Shown one piece after another: positions 63,840-64,000 of a stretch of 64,000 nucleotides of DNA. Each line of letters starts with the position of its first letter. The first letter of the stretch is position 1. The notes beneath the pieces were generated by a model. The model had not been told where the DNA came from. It did not search any database and saw only the letters and a program-made list of their open reading frames with translations. Source of the stretch: Tricholoma matsutake (Eukaryota > Basidiomycota > Agaricomycetes > Agaricales > Tricholomataceae); assembly GCA_026075535.2 (NCBI GenBank), contig AP026538.1, positions 14,826,337 through 14,890,336 of the forward strand. The letters are read 5' to 3'. The position numbers and the translations under genes were made by a program.

Positions 63840-64000
63840 ATGTCTACCGAACCCACCGCATCTACCAAGGAGATTAGAATCCGAACCCCCTCTGACTTCA
63901 CAGGGGACCAAACTAGAACTGCAAAGTTCTTACAAGAAGTGAAACTCTATTTGAGAGTAAACCATGGAATCTACAACACCGATGAGAAGAAGATCATCTT
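63840..64000 (+). CDS. Gypsy gag, N-terminal start, runs off window
   Basis: First in-frame ATG at 63840 (the frame is open back to a TGA at 63750). It reads MSTEPTASTKEIRIRTPSDF, then TGDQTRTAKFLQEVKLYL and NHGIYNTDEKKII. The P-x-x-F-x-G-D..T..FL..V..YL pattern is the start of a retrotransposon capsid (gag) domain typical of fungal Gypsy elements. No stops, and CpG codons (CGA, CCG-containing) are kept, so this copy looks intact and recent. It forms virus-like particles in the cell for retrotransposition; pol should follow beyond the window. Confidence 0.75.
   Translation, partial: MSTEPTASTKEIRIRTPSDFTGDQTRTAKFLQEVKLYLRVNHGIYNTDEKKII

Overview
This window looks like a transposon graveyard from a filamentous basidiomycete, most likely an Agaricomycete. 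That placement is inferred from three things: introns of about 50-60 bases with GT..AG ends, the particular mix of mobile elements (Helitrons, PIF/Harbinger, KDZ, Plavaka-type CACTA, Tc1/mariner, chromodomain Ty3/Gypsy elements and Mutator-like genes), and memory of protein families repeated in mushroom genomes. I see no rRNA, no convincing functional tRNA and no CRISPR. Only one segment looks like a possible ordinary host gene: a small intron-containing gene at about 19.1-20.0 kb for a secreted-looking repeat protein.

Layout. 1-3.4 kb: 3' half of a broken Helitron. 3.4-5.8 kb: AT-rich and very G-rich tandem repeats ending in a second copy of the Helitron 3' hairpin terminus. 5.8-12.05 kb: a second, longer Helitron of the same family, split by a solo LTR. 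12.07-15.72 kb: a full-length two-gene PIF/Harbinger element with 87-bp inverted repeats. 15.7-17.1 kb: a repeat-encoded Ser/Lys-rich ORF family, found again inverted at 27.4-28.7 kb. 17.1-19.0 kb: CpG-richer sequence belonging to a palindrome-plus-intron repeat family. 20.1-22.5 kb: decayed transposase-like gene. 22.5-23.2 kb: minisatellite. 23.2-26.7 kb: truncated Gypsy copy split by a 919-bp inverted-repeat element. 26.7-38.3 kb: tRNA-like and palindrome repeats, a Mutator-like gene, tandem duplicates and a second solo LTR. 38.3-42.5 kb: acidic-tail ORF and KDZ transposase. 43.1-56.5 kb: Plavaka transposase interrupted by a chromodomain Gypsy element, itself interrupted by a second one on the other strand. 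56.5-57.3 kb: Tc1/mariner. 57.3-61.6 kb: a different Helitron family carrying two solo LTRs. 61.6-62.6 kb: an inverted-repeat element. 62.9-64 kb: leader and gag start of a young-looking Gypsy element with a striking hairpin array.

Nearly every gene is disabled, and the damage has one signature. Where two copies can be aligned, differences fall almost only at CpG (CG versus TG or CA), and many in-frame stops are explained as CGA to TGA at arginine codons. This suggests methylation-linked or RIP-like CpG mutation. The Gypsy leader at the right edge and the 17-20 kb block keep their CpGs and so look younger or unaffected. Target-site duplications let the insertion order be read: Plavaka, then outer Gypsy element, then inner Gypsy element.
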